Assembly: GCF_014467075.1 (NCBI RefSeq)
Contig: NZ_AP023027.1
Coordinates: 1,801,501-1,865,500 of the forward strand
Reading direction: 5' to 3'
Length of the DNA: 64,000 bases
Origin: Anaerostipes caccae L1-92
GTDB taxonomy: Bacteria > Bacillota > Clostridia > Lachnospirales > Lachnospiraceae
This document shows, one piece after another, positions 8,581 to 18,070 of this stretch. Below the pieces are notes generated by a model. That model was not told the origin of the DNA. It did no database searches and was given only the letters and a program-made list of their open reading frames with translations. The position numbers and the translations under genes were made by a program. Numbering within the stretch: position 1 is the stretch's first letter; every line of letters begins with the position of its first letter.

Positions 8581-9716
8581 AATACATTTCCATCATCGGC
8601 TCTACCGGTTCCATCGGAACCCAGACACTGGAGCTTGTACGTGCAAATAAAGATCTTGGCGTGACGGCTCTGGCAGCCGGAAGCAATGTGGATCTTTTAG
8701 AACAGCAGATCCGGGAATTTCATCCTCATACAGCAGTTCTCTATGACGAACAAAGAGCAGAGGAACTGCGTCTTCGTGTAAAGGATCTCGAAGTGCAGGT
8801 GCTTTCCGGACCGGAAGGGCTCATCGAGGCAGCTTCTGAGCCGTGCTGTTCGCTGGTCGTCACTGCAGTCGTCGGGATGATCGGCATAAAGCCGACGATG
8901 GCTGCTATAAGGGCAAAGAAAGACATCGCTCTCGCAAATAAGGAGACGCTGGTGACCGCAGGCCACCTGATCATGCCATTGGCAAAAGAATACGGAGTTT
9001 CGATTTATCCGGTGGACAGTGAACACTCCGCTATTTTTCAGTGCCTTCAGGGAGAGTCTGATAGAGATGTGGATTCCCTGATCATCACGGCATCCGGCGG
9101 ACCGTTCCGAACCAAGACAAAAGAAGAACTCAAAACGGTCACATTAAAAGATGCTTTAAAACATCCGAACTGGTCTATGGGCAAAAAGATCACCATAGAT
9201 TCCGCAACGCTGGTCAATAAGGGGCTGGAAGTGATCGAGGCACGCTGGCTCTTTGATATAGATTTTGACCGGATCAAGGTAGTCGTACAGCCGCAGAGTA
9301 TCATTCACTCTATGGTGCAGTTTCAGGACGGCGGGGTAAAGGCCCAGCTGGGAACCCCGGATATGAAGCTGCCGATCCAATACGCCCTCTACTACCCGGA
9401 GCGCAGATTTCTTCCGGGAGACCGTTTAGATTTTGCTGCATTGGGAAGTATCTCTTTTGAAGAGCCGCCTGTCGATGTTCTAAAAGGTCTTTCATATGCA
9501 TATGATGCAGGACGGACCGGAGGATCCATGCCGGCCGTGCTGAACGCAGCCAACGAAAAAGCGGTGGCTCTGTTTTTGCAGGAGAAAATATCTTTTACAG
9601 AGATTTATGATCTGATCGAAGATGCAATGAATGCACATCATGTGATAGAGAATCCATCTCTTACGGAGGTACTGGAAACAGAACAGTGGGTATATGAATT
9701 CATAGAAAGCAGGTAA
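8577..9716 (+). CDS. dxr: 1-deoxy-D-xylulose 5-phosphate reductoisomerase
   Basis: DXR converts DXP to MEP with NADPH, the committed step of the non-mevalonate pathway. The start is GTG at 8577 in a 4-base overlap with cdsA. Features are the Rossmann motif GSTGSIGTQTLELV, IALANKETLVTAG, the metal and substrate region VDSEHSAIFQCLQGE, ITASGGPFR, MGKKITIDSATLVNKGLEVIEA and HPNWSMG. It is full length at 379 residues. With ispG downstream it shows that this organism makes isoprenoids by the MEP route. Confidence 0.96.
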   Translation: MKYISIIGSTGSIGTQTLELVRANKDLGVTALAAGSNVDLLEQQIREFHPHTAVLYDEQRAEELRLRVKDLEVQVLSGPEGLIEAASEPCCSLVVTAVVGMIGIKPTMAAIRAKKDIALANKETLVTAGHLIMPLAKEYGVSIYPVDSEHSAIFQCLQGESDRDVDSLIITASGGPFRTKTKEELKTVTLKDALKHPNWSMGKKITIDSATLVNKGLEVIEARWLFDIDFDRIKVVVQPQSIIHSMVQFQDGGVKAQLGTPDMKLPIQYALYYPERRFLPGDRLDFAALGSISFEEPPVDVLKGLSYAYDAGRTGGSMPAVLNAANEKAVALFLQEKISFTEIYDLIEDAMNAHHVIENPSLTEVLETEQWVYEFIESR

Positions 9717-9720
9717 TTAC

Positions 9721-10752
9721 TTGAACATTATTATTGCAATCTTAATCTTTGGCATTATTATCATCGTACATGAATTGGGACATTTTTCAGTCGCCAAAAA
9801 GAATGGTATCCGTGTGGACGAATTCTGTATAGGTCTTGGTCCGACTCTGTTTGGGAAACAAGTGGGAGAAACTTATTATTCCGTAAAACTCCTTCCATTT
9901 GGCGGAGCCTGTATGATGGGTGAAGACGAAGACCGGCCGGAGGCGGACGCTTTTGGAAATAAATCTGTCTGGGCCAGAATGGCAGTCATTTTTGCCGGAC
10001 CGTTTTTCAATTTTGTTTTTGCCCTGATCCTTGCCTTTATTATGATCGGTATATCAGGCGCTGACCTGCCCGATATCGCCAGAGTGGAGAAAAAGTCTCC
10101 TGCTCAGGAAGCAGGATTGAAAGCCGGGGACCAGGTCTTGAAGATTGATGGAAAAAAGATCTACAATAACCGTGAATTGTCTTATTATTTCCTTCTGGAC
10201 TATAAAGGCGGAGAAGTGCCTATTGTGATAAAGCGGGACGGAACAGAGAAAAGCCTCTCTGTGACCCCGAAGTTTAACCAAGAAGCCAAGCGGTATATGA
10301 TCGGCATCGGCTGGGAACCATATCAAAAATTAAATCCATTAAAAACCATAGAATATGGATTTCATGAGGTGGGATTCCAAATTCGCGTGACGGTAAAGAG
10401 TGTTGTAAAACTGGCCACGGGACAGCTGACGCTGAATGATCTGTCAGGACCTGTAGGCATTGTAAAACAGGTAGGGGATACGTATAACCAGGCAGCCACT
10501 TACGGTTTCACAGTCCTTCTCTCCACAATGCTGAGTATTGCGGTCCTGATCAGTGCAAACCTGGGGGTTATGAACCTTCTGCCGCTTCCCGCACTGGACG
10601 GAGGCAGACTTTGTTTTCTTATCGTGGAAGCGGTCAGAAGAAAGCCTGTTTCAAAAAACGTGGAAGCTGCTGTCCACACGGTCGGCCTGTTTTTACTGCT
10701 GGGGCTTATGATCTTTGTCATGTTCCAGGATATCTATAAGATTATGTTGTAA
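9721..10752 (+). CDS. rseP: Site-2 protease family RIP metalloprotease
   Basis: The membrane protease cuts transmembrane anti-sigma factors and signal peptides. H17-E-L-G-H21 in the first membrane segment is the zinc site, a PDZ domain lies around residues 110-190 (SPAQEAGLKAGDQVLKIDGK), and LLPLPALDGGRL near the C terminus gives the third metal ligand. The start is a TTG at 9721 with only a weak AGCAGG upstream, so coupling to dxr (4-base gap) is likely. It occupies the rasP/rseP position of the usual Firmicute cluster. Confidence 0.93.
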   Translation: MNIIIAILIFGIIIIVHELGHFSVAKKNGIRVDEFCIGLGPTLFGKQVGETYYSVKLLPFGGACMMGEDEDRPEADAFGNKSVWARMAVIFAGPFFNFVFALILAFIMIGISGADLPDIARVEKKSPAQEAGLKAGDQVLKIDGKKIYNNRELSYYFLLDYKGGEVPIVIKRDGTEKSLSVTPKFNQEAKRYMIGIGWEPYQKLNPLKTIEYGFHEVGFQIRVTVKSVVKLATGQLTLNDLSGPVGIVKQVGDTYNQAATYGFTVLLSTMLSIAVLISANLGVMNLLPLPALDGGRLCFLIVEAVRRKPVSKNVEAAVHTVGLFLLLGLMIFVMFQDIYKIML

Positions 10753-10764
10753 AGGAGTCTTAGT

Positions 10765-11841
10765 ATGGTTACTAGAAATAATACAAAAGTCATCCGGATT
10801 GGGGATAAGAAGATTGGCGGCGGCAATCCTGTGCTGATCCAGTCCATGACCAATACAAAGACAGAAGACGTTGAGTCTACCGTATCACAGATATTAAGCC
10901 TTGAGAAAGCCGGATGTGACATCGTAAGATGCACGGTCCCGACTCCGGAAGCAGCGGATGCCCTGGGTGAGATCAAAAAAAGGATTCACATTCCGCTGGT
11001 GGCGGATATACATTTCAACTATAAGCTCGCCATCGCGGCTATGGAGAACGGCGCCGATAAAATTCGCATCAATCCGGGCAATATCGGAGGAGAAGACCGT
11101 ATCCGTGCAGTCATTGAAAAAGCAAAGGAGTACGGCGTTCCGATCCGAGTAGGCGTCAACAGCGGTTCCCTGGAAAAAGAGCTGGTGGAAAAACATCACG
11201 GTGTGACGGCCGAGGGACTGGTGGAGAGTGCCGTTGACAAAGTCCGTATGATCGAGGCATTCGACTATGACAATCTGGTGGTCAGCATCAAATCCTCTGA
11301 TGTTCTCATGTGTGCCAGAGCATATGAACTGGTAGCAGAGCAGATTGATTATCCGCTTCACGTCGGAATCACAGAGGCAGGAACCGTGTACAGCGGGAAT
11401 ATCAAGTCCGCTGTCGGACTGGGCATTATCCTTCACCAGGGGCTCGGAGACACAATCCGCGTCTCACTGACCGGAGATCCTGTCAACGAAATCGCAAGCG
11501 CTAAACTGATCTTAAAGACGTTAGGGCTCAGAAGGGGCGGGATCGAAGTAGTTTCCTGTCCTACATGCGGAAGGACCAACATTGATCTGATCAGTCTTGC
11601 CGGGCAGGTGGAGACGATGGCCGCAGACTTCGAACATTTGAATATCAAGGTCGCCGTCATGGGCTGTGTCGTCAACGGTCCCGGTGAGGCAAAGGAAGCG
11701 GATATCGGGATCGCAGGCGGAATCGGTGAAGGCCTTCTGATGAAAAAAGGACAGGTCATCCGCAAGGTCCCGGAGGAGGATCTTTTAAGTACTCTGCGCT
11801 ATGAATTAGAACATTGGGGTGAATCAGATGCAGACTGCTAA
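10765..11841 (+). CDS. ispG: 4-hydroxy-3-methylbut-2-en-1-yl diphosphate synthase
   Basis: IspG (GcpE) reductively opens MEcPP to HMBPP using a [4Fe-4S] cluster. The protein has IQSMTNTKTEDV near the start, KIRINPGNIGG, and the cluster cysteines in SCPTCGRT and MGCVVNGPGEA. It is 358 residues, typical for the bacterial form. AAAGGAG precedes the ATG by a good distance. The last codons overlap the start of polC. Confidence 0.96.
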   Translation: MVTRNNTKVIRIGDKKIGGGNPVLIQSMTNTKTEDVESTVSQILSLEKAGCDIVRCTVPTPEAADALGEIKKRIHIPLVADIHFNYKLAIAAMENGADKIRINPGNIGGEDRIRAVIEKAKEYGVPIRVGVNSGSLEKELVEKHHGVTAEGLVESAVDKVRMIEAFDYDNLVVSIKSSDVLMCARAYELVAEQIDYPLHVGITEAGTVYSGNIKSAVGLGIILHQGLGDTIRVSLTGDPVNEIASAKLILKTLGLRRGGIEVVSCPTCGRTNIDLISLAGQVETMAADFEHLNIKVAVMGCVVNGPGEAKEADIGIAGGIGEGLLMKKGQVIRKVPEEDLLSTLRYELEHWGESDADC

Positions 11842-14800
11842 AGAGCATACAAAAGAATTTTTTCAGGTATTTCCTGACCTGAAAGTATCCGGGGATGTAA
11901 AAGAACTGTTCCGCACTGTGTGTATCCGTCAGGTCCTGTTCAAGAAATCAAAAAATACACTTTTCATTTCATTTACAAGCGACCATCTGATCCCAAGAAT
12001 CGACACCTGGCGGATGGAACAGCAGATCCGGGAGCAGCTGTTTTCAAAGCGCTATGTTAAAATACGCTTTCAGGAGTATTTCCGGCTTTCAGCCCAATAC
12101 GATCTGGATTATTTATTTGAACACTATATGAAAAGCTTCCTCTTTGAGTTAAAAGGCAAAGGGGAGGTTATTTTTAATGTAGTCAGAAAAGGAGACTATG
12201 CCATTGACGGCGATGTCGTTACCTTTATTTTTGAAAATACGTTTGTCAACAAGAGCAAGGCAGATGAGATCAAAGAATATTTTGAGACAACGCTGAAAGA
12301 CAAATTTGGCATGGAGATCAAAGTTGGCTTTGATTTTTCCAAGACGACAGACCGGTCTTTGAAAAAGGAAAGCCAATATAAGCTTCAAAAAGAGATTGAG
12401 GGGATTGTCGAACAGGCAGACCTGCTCAGCAAAGAACAGGAAGAAGAGAAAAAAGCCAGAAAAAAGAAAAAGGAATCCAACTTTTCTTACGATTCCAAGT
12501 TTAAGAGAAAGCCTAAATTTAAAGACGATCCGACCCTTCTTTACGGCCGAAACTGTGAAGGGGAACTCATTGAAATCAAAGATATTATCGATGAGATCGG
12601 TGAAGTCGTGATCCACGGACAGGTTACAACCCTCGATACGAGAGAAATTCGAAATGAAAAAACAATCATTATTTTTCATATCACGGACTTTACGGATACC
12701 ATCTCCTGTAAAATTTTTGTCAGGAATGAACAGCTCCCGGAGGTTCTAAGCGATCTGAAAAAAGGCGGTTTCTACCGTGTTAAGGCGGTCGCCATGTATG
12801 ATAAATTTGATCATGAGATATCTCTTGGTTCTGTCATGGGCATTAAGGCAGTCTCGGATTTCAGGGAGAAACGCCAGGACACGTCCATGGACAAGAGAGT
12901 AGAACTCCATTTACATACAGTTATGAGCGACAACGACAGCGTTGTTCAGATCAATGACATCGTAAAACGCGCCTACGAGTGGGGACATCCTGCCGTTGCC
13001 ATCACGGATCACGGCGTGCTTCAGGCCTTTCCGATTGCAAGGCACGCTTATGAGGATTTAAGGCTTCCACAAGACGATCCGTTTAAGATTATTTACGGAG
13101 TGGAGGCTTATTTTGTCGATGACCTTGGAGATCTGGCAGTCCGCTCCAGAGGCCAGTCCCTCCGGGGAGATTTTGTGGTATTCGACATTGAGACCACAGG
13201 ATTTAACAGCCAGACAGACCGCATCATAGAAATCGGGGCCGTAAAGGTCATAGATGGTGAGATCACAGAAACCTTCAGTGAATTCATTAATCCGCAGATT
13301 CCGATTCCATTTAAAATCACACAGCTTACGACAATAACAGATGAAATGGTCATGAATGCAGATACGATCGATGCTGTACTTCCAAGATTTCTTGAGTTCT
13401 GCGGGGATTCTGTCTTAGTGGCTCACAATGCCGGGTTCGACACCGGATTTATCCATGAAAATGCGAAACGTCTGGATCTTGATTTTCATCCAACCATTGT
13501 GGATACGCTCGGTCTGTCAAGAAGCCTGATGACCCACCTGGCAAAATTTACACTGGATAATCTGTGCAAAAATTTGAACATCAAACTGGAGACTCATCAT
13601 CGGGCAGTGGATGACGCCACAGCTACGGGGAAAATCTTCATAAAATTTGTTCAGATGCTGGAGGAAAAAGAAATCTTTGACCTGGATCAGGTAAATGAGT
13701 TTGTTGCAGGTTCCGAAGACTTCATTAAAAAAGGCCGTACCTATCACGGGATCATTCTCGTCAAAAATAACACCGGAAGAGTCAACCTAAACCGCCTGGT
13801 GTCGGAATCTCACGTCCGGTACTTTAACCGGCGCCCCAGAATGCCCAAATCCCTGATCAATAAGTACCGGGAAGGGCTGATCATCGGATCAGCATGTGAA
13901 GCCGGCGAACTGTACAGTGCCATCGTGGATCAGCGGTCTGAGGAAGAAATCGCAAAGATTGTTGAATTTTATGATTACCTGGAAATTCAGCCGGAGGGCA
14001 ATAACCAGTTTATGATCGAATCTGCCCGCCATGAGAACGTCAGCTCTTTTGAGGATATCAGAAATTTCAACCGGAAGATTGTGGAGCTGGGCGAAACCTT
14101 CCGCAAACCTGTGGCTGCTACCTGCGATGTGCATTTTTTAGATCCGGATGATTCCATTTACCGGGCGATTCTTATGGCCGGAAAAGGATTTAAAGATGCG
14201 GACAGCCAGCCGCCTCTCTACTTCCGTACAACGGAGGAAATGCTCCATGAATTTGAATATCTGGGAAGCGATAAAGCCAGAGAAGTTGTCATAACAAATC
14301 CGAATAAGATCAGTGACCAGATTGAAAATATCTCTCCGATCCATCCGGATAAATGTCCGCCGGTCATCGAAAACTCAGACCGGGATCTCCGGGATATCTG
14401 CTACAAGAAAGCACACGATATCTATGGTCCGAACCTGCCGGACATCGTAACTACCAGACTTGACAAAGAACTGAATTCCATCATCGGAAACGGCTATGCA
14501 GTTATGTATATCATCGCACAGAAGCTTGTATGGGATTCCCTGGACCATGGTTATCTGGTAGGTTCAAGAGGATCTGTCGGGTCATCTTTTGCGGCGACCA
14601 TGTCCGGGATCACGGAAGTAAATCCTCTGCCTGCCCACTACATCTGTCCGGAGTGTTATTATGTGGATTTTGACTCTCCTGAGGTAAAAAAATATGCCAG
14701 GATGGGTATGTCCGGATGTGATATGCCGGATGCGGTGTGTCCGAAATGCGGTGCAAAATTAAACAAAGAAGGCCACGATATTCCGTTCGAAACATTCCTC

Positions 14801-16255
14801 GGATTTAAAGGGGACAAGGAACCTGATATTGACCTTAATTTTTCAGGGGAATATCAAAGTAAGGCCCACGCATATGTGGAAGTGATCTTTGGCAAAGGAA
14901 AGGCCTACCGCGCGGGGACCATCGGTACGCTGGCGGAAAAGACTGCCTATGGATATGTCCTTAAATATTTAGAAGAAAGAGAAATATCGAAAAGAAAATG
15001 TGAGATCGAACGGCTGGCGAAAGGATGCACCGGAGTTAAGAGAACGACCGGCCAGCACCCCGGCGGCATCATCGTTGTGCCCCATGACAAAGAAATTTAT
15101 GACTTTACTGCCGTTCAGCGTCCGGCCAACGACGTAAGATCACCGATTATTACAACCCATTATGAGTATCATTCCATCGATTCCAACCTGTTAAAGCTGG
15201 ATATCCTGGGTCACGACGATCCCTCCATGATCCGCAGACTGGAAGATCTGACAGGAGTCAACGCCCAGAATATACCCCTGGATGATAAATCTGTCATGTC
15301 TCTGTTTCACGGAACAGAGGTTCTGGGCATCACTCCGGAACAGATCGGAGGCACGAAACTCGGATCTCTCGGGATACCGGAATTCGGAACCGATTTCGTT
15401 ATTCAGATGCTTTTGGACACAAATCCTCAGAGCTTTTCGGATCTGGTCCGTATTTCAGGACTGTCCCACGGTACAGATGTATGGCTCGGCAATGCTCAGA
15501 AACTGATCGAGGAGGGGGATGCTACAATCTCAACTTCCATCTGTACGAGGGATGATATTATGGTCTATCTGATCAATCAGGGTCTGGATGAAGCCTTGTC
15601 ATTTACGATTATGGAGAGCGTCCGGAAGGGAAAAGGCCTGAAACCGGAACAGGAAGAAGCAATGAGGGAAAAAGATGTGCCGGAATGGTATATCTGGTCC
15701 TGTAAACAAATTAAATACATGTTCCCGAAAGCACATGCGGTTGCCTATGTCATGATGGCATGGAGGATTGCCTGGTTTAAGGTTTTTCATCCTCTCGCCT
15801 ACTATGCCGCCTATTTCAGTATCCGCGCAAAAGCATTTTCCTATGAAGACATGTGTATGGGAAAAGAAAAACTGAATAACCGGATGAAGGAGATACAAAA
15901 CACGCCGAAGTTTGAGGTGAAAAATGCAGACCTTGATCTTCTGCGGGAAATGAAGATTGCAGATGAGATGTATGCCCGTGGATTTGAGTTCATGCCTCTG
16001 GATATCTACCGGGCAAAGGCAAAAGACTTTCAGATCATTGACGGAAAGATCATGCCTCCTTACTCAGCCATTGACGGTATGGGAGAAAAAGCTGCCAAGG
16101 AAGCCGCAGAGGCGTCTAAAGGAGAACCATTTACTTCTATGGAAAATTTCCGTGACCGGACAAAGACGCCCAAATCTGTTGTAGATAAGATGAAAGAATT
16201 GGGATTAATGGGAGATCTGGAAGAAAGCGATCAGCTCAGTTTCAATTTCCTTTGA
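11828..16255 (+). CDS. polC: DNA polymerase III alpha subunit, PolC type
   Basis: PolC is the replicative polymerase of low-GC Gram-positives. Order in the 1475-residue protein: N-terminal and OB domains, PHP domain from about residue 357 (VELHLHTVMSDND), an inserted DEDD proofreading exonuclease from about 450 (FDIETTGFNSQ ... HNAGFD), a four-cysteine zinc motif near 939-985, and palm residues in PDIDLNFSGEYQ near 1000. GTG 11819 and ATG 11828 are both possible; ATG has better spacing from GGGGTG. It overlaps ispG by 14 bases. The gene stops at a terminator, whereas rimP, often the next gene in Firmicutes, lies about 26 kb away. Confidence 0.97.
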   Translation: MQTAKEHTKEFFQVFPDLKVSGDVKELFRTVCIRQVLFKKSKNTLFISFTSDHLIPRIDTWRMEQQIREQLFSKRYVKIRFQEYFRLSAQYDLDYLFEHYMKSFLFELKGKGEVIFNVVRKGDYAIDGDVVTFIFENTFVNKSKADEIKEYFETTLKDKFGMEIKVGFDFSKTTDRSLKKESQYKLQKEIEGIVEQADLLSKEQEEEKKARKKKKESNFSYDSKFKRKPKFKDDPTLLYGRNCEGELIEIKDIIDEIGEVVIHGQVTTLDTREIRNEKTIIIFHITDFTDTISCKIFVRNEQLPEVLSDLKKGGFYRVKAVAMYDKFDHEISLGSVMGIKAVSDFREKRQDTSMDKRVELHLHTVMSDNDSVVQINDIVKRAYEWGHPAVAITDHGVLQAFPIARHAYEDLRLPQDDPFKIIYGVEAYFVDDLGDLAVRSRGQSLRGDFVVFDIETTGFNSQTDRIIEIGAVKVIDGEITETFSEFINPQIPIPFKITQLTTITDEMVMNADTIDAVLPRFLEFCGDSVLVAHNAGFDTGFIHENAKRLDLDFHPTIVDTLGLSRSLMTHLAKFTLDNLCKNLNIKLETHHRAVDDATATGKIFIKFVQMLEEKEIFDLDQVNEFVAGSEDFIKKGRTYHGIILVKNNTGRVNLNRLVSESHVRYFNRRPRMPKSLINKYREGLIIGSACEAGELYSAIVDQRSEEEIAKIVEFYDYLEIQPEGNNQFMIESARHENVSSFEDIRNFNRKIVELGETFRKPVAATCDVHFLDPDDSIYRAILMAGKGFKDADSQPPLYFRTTEEMLHEFEYLGSDKAREVVITNPNKISDQIENISPIHPDKCPPVIENSDRDLRDICYKKAHDIYGPNLPDIVTTRLDKELNSIIGNGYAVMYIIAQKLVWDSLDHGYLVGSRGSVGSSFAATMSGITEVNPLPAHYICPECYYVDFDSPEVKKYARMGMSGCDMPDAVCPKCGAKLNKEGHDIPFETFLGFKGDKEPDIDLNFSGEYQSKAHAYVEVIFGKGKAYRAGTIGTLAEKTAYGYVLKYLEEREISKRKCEIERLAKGCTGVKRTTGQHPGGIIVVPHDKEIYDFTAVQRPANDVRSPIITTHYEYHSIDSNLLKLDILGHDDPSMIRRLEDLTGVNAQNIPLDDKSVMSLFHGTEVLGITPEQIGGTKLGSLGIPEFGTDFVIQMLLDTNPQSFSDLVRISGLSHGTDVWLGNAQKLIEEGDATISTSICTRDDIMVYLINQGLDEALSFTIMESVRKGKGLKPEQEEAMREKDVPEWYIWSCKQIKYMFPKAHAVAYVMMAWRIAWFKVFHPLAYYAAYFSIRAKAFSYEDMCMGKEKLNNRMKEIQNTPKFEVKNADLDLLREMKIADEMYARGFEFMPLDIYRAKAKDFQIIDGKIMPPYSAIDGMGEKAAKEAAEASKGEPFTSMENFRDRTKTPKSVVDKMKELGLMGDLEESDQLSFNFL

Positions 16256-16268
16256 TCCCCCGAAATGA

Positions 16269-16309
16269 TAGAACCGAATATGTTTTTTTACATATCCGGT
16301 TCTATTTTT
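16269..16309 (+). terminator. Intrinsic terminator after polC
   Basis: A 14-base stem (16269-16282 with 16291-16304, one mismatch) encloses an 8-base T-rich loop and is followed by five T. It ends the uppS-polC unit. Confidence 0.85.
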
Positions 16310-16403
16310 GGAAAATCTCTCATATAATAATTTTAATGTCTGCCGGAAGGCATCGGCAGGCTTCGGGGGTTTTGTTTTAATAAGGGGGAGACATGGATCG
16401 ATC

Positions 16404-17927
16404 ATGAGCAATTTAAATCACTTTCATCTTGAAAAGACAGGCAAAGAACAATCTGTGGAGGAACTGACAAAGCAGATTGAACATCTTGAATATAACTTGG
16501 AAGAGTGCCGTAAGAAACGGATGCATTACCAGCAGCTGTTTCACAGCGCGCCGGCCGGATATCTTGTATTTGACCAGGAAGGGCGGATCGCAGATGCAAA
16601 TCACCGATTCTGCAGTATGGTATCTGTACCGTTTCAGGACCGGTGCAGCTATAATATCAGAGACTTGACAGACAAAGACACCAGAGAGGAACTGGATATG
16701 ATGATACACGGTCTCTTGAAGAAGGATCAGGTCTTATCAATAGAAGCCAGGATGTTGTGCAGGAACAGTTATATCCCGGTTATCATAACCGGCAACCGAT
16801 ATGGACAGCCCCTCGGCCGTATGGAGAACAAAGCATCCATGCTGTTTGCGGGCATCGTAACAGAAGTGTCGGAATTGAAAAAAGAACAGCAGAAAATAAG
16901 GGAGAAAAGTATTCATGATTCACTGACCGGATTTTATAACCGGATGTTTTACAATGAATATCTTCTGTACTGTGATAAAACGGATGATCTCCCCCTCTCC
17001 GCGGCAATCCTGGATCTGGACCGTTTAAAAATGATCAATGATTCCCTGGGCCATTCCTTCGGGGACAGGGCGATCACTACAGTTGCAAAGATTCTGAAAA
17101 CATACGCAAAGGAAAACTATATCTTTGCCCGGATCGGGGGAGATGAAATCGCTGCCTTTTTCCCGGGGACAGAATTATGCGAAGCTGAATCGTTTCTAAA
17201 AAGAGCAGAGGAGATGATACAGCTGCACAGCCTGTCAGGCATCCGGCTTTCCTTCTCATGGGGCTGCGCAGTAAAAAGCAGTCCGGGAGAAGATATATTG
17301 ACGGTTTTATCCGCCGCAGAAGATATGATGTACCGAAAGAAGTTCAGAAACAACGCCGTGAAAAAATCAGAGACATTAGATGTAATCCTCAATGCACTCT
17401 TTACTAGAAATCCGAAAATCCATCAGCATTCCATGAGAATGTCCCGGCTTTTCGGTCAGTTTTCTTCTTATCTCGGTCTGGAAACCGAACGGGTCAAGTT
17501 TCTCCAGGGCCTCGGCTATGTACATGATATCGGAATGGCTTCCATTTCTGATGAGGTCCTGAACAAGCGGGACCTTCTGTCCTATAACGAAAGGCAGGAA
17601 GTCAAGCGTCATCCGGAAACGGGATACCGGATTCTGAAGTCCGTGCCGGATATGGAAGAAGAAGCACAGATTGTGTTATACCATCATGAAAACTGGGACG
17701 GCAGCGGCTATCCGTATGGTCTGTCAGGCGACAGCATTCCGGTGGAATCGAGAATGCTTTTAATTTTAGATACCTATGACCGGATGAAATATGCACCATT
17801 CGGAAGGTATCGTCATTCTGAAAAAGAAATCATAAAAGAATTAAAACGCTGGTCAGGAAGACAGTTTGACCCGCTTTTAACAAAAAAATTCATCGAGTGG
17901 ATGGAAGGCAGAAAAAAGCAGAGATAA
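16404..17927 (+). CDS. PAS-GGDEF-HD-GYP cyclic-di-GMP signalling protein
   Basis: The 507-residue protein starts with a short coiled coil, then a PAS domain (about 45-155), a GGDEF domain (about 165-320; active-site loop G245-G-D-E-I249) and an HD-GYP phosphodiesterase domain (about 335-500; H374-D375, HPETGYRIL, YHHENWDGS-G435-Y-P437). It could make and degrade c-di-GMP in the cytosol in response to a PAS signal. No membrane segment is visible. ATG at 16404 is the first usable in-frame start. A TATAAT at 16323-16328 may be the -10, with a weak -35. A 6-bp hairpin (16340-16359) lies in the leader; it is too small to be a known c-di-GMP riboswitch. Confidence 0.9.
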   Translation: MSNLNHFHLEKTGKEQSVEELTKQIEHLEYNLEECRKKRMHYQQLFHSAPAGYLVFDQEGRIADANHRFCSMVSVPFQDRCSYNIRDLTDKDTREELDMMIHGLLKKDQVLSIEARMLCRNSYIPVIITGNRYGQPLGRMENKASMLFAGIVTEVSELKKEQQKIREKSIHDSLTGFYNRMFYNEYLLYCDKTDDLPLSAAILDLDRLKMINDSLGHSFGDRAITTVAKILKTYAKENYIFARIGGDEIAAFFPGTELCEAESFLKRAEEMIQLHSLSGIRLSFSWGCAVKSSPGEDILTVLSAAEDMMYRKKFRNNAVKKSETLDVILNALFTRNPKIHQHSMRMSRLFGQFSSYLGLETERVKFLQGLGYVHDIGMASISDEVLNKRDLLSYNERQEVKRHPETGYRILKSVPDMEEEAQIVLYHHENWDGSGYPYGLSGDSIPVESRMLLILDTYDRMKYAPFGRYRHSEKEIIKELKRWSGRQFDPLLTKKFIEWMEGRKKQR

Positions 17928-17940
17928 GCTGCTTTTTTCT
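17910..17940 (+). terminator. Intrinsic terminator overlapping the end of the GGDEF/HD-GYP gene
   Basis: AGAAAAAAGCAG (17910-17921) pairs with CTGCTTTTTTCT (17929-17940) across a 7-base loop that contains the stop codon. The A-run and T-run could make it work in both directions. Confidence 0.75.
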
Positions 17941-18004
17941 GCTTTTCTACGTATAAGGCGATATTATAAGCGGATTGGGAAATACTAATTGAGAAATGTT
18001 ATCG

Positions 18005-18033
18005 TTGACAGAAATTATGGCGGGACCTATAAT
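18005..18033 (+). promoter_or_regulatory. Consensus promoter of the copper operon
   Basis: TTGACA (18005-18010) and TATAAT (18028-18033) are spaced by 17 bases. The GC-rich palindrome immediately downstream suggests repression by CsoR. Confidence 0.8.
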
Positions 18034-18041
18034 ATACCCAT

Positions 18042-18054
18042 ACCCCCAGGGGGT
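18042..18054 (+). promoter_or_regulatory. CsoR-type operator
   Basis: ACCCCC-A-GGGGGT is a perfect palindrome, flanked by TA..TA-like bases, resembling the G-tract operators of CsoR copper repressors. It covers the predicted transcription start, 8 bases after the -10, so bound CsoR would block initiation. Confidence 0.7.
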
Positions 18055-18070
18055 GGTAAGGAGGCGTGTT

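Noticed and set aside
12149..12679. 176-residue open frame on the minus strand inside polC
   Set aside because: It lies fully within a well-conserved gene and its translation is Phe-rich in the way expected from the reverse of a Lys/Glu-rich stretch.
16310..16403. c-di-GMP riboswitch before the GGDEF/HD-GYP gene
   Set aside because: The leader holds only a 6-bp hairpin and is too short for the GEMM folds.
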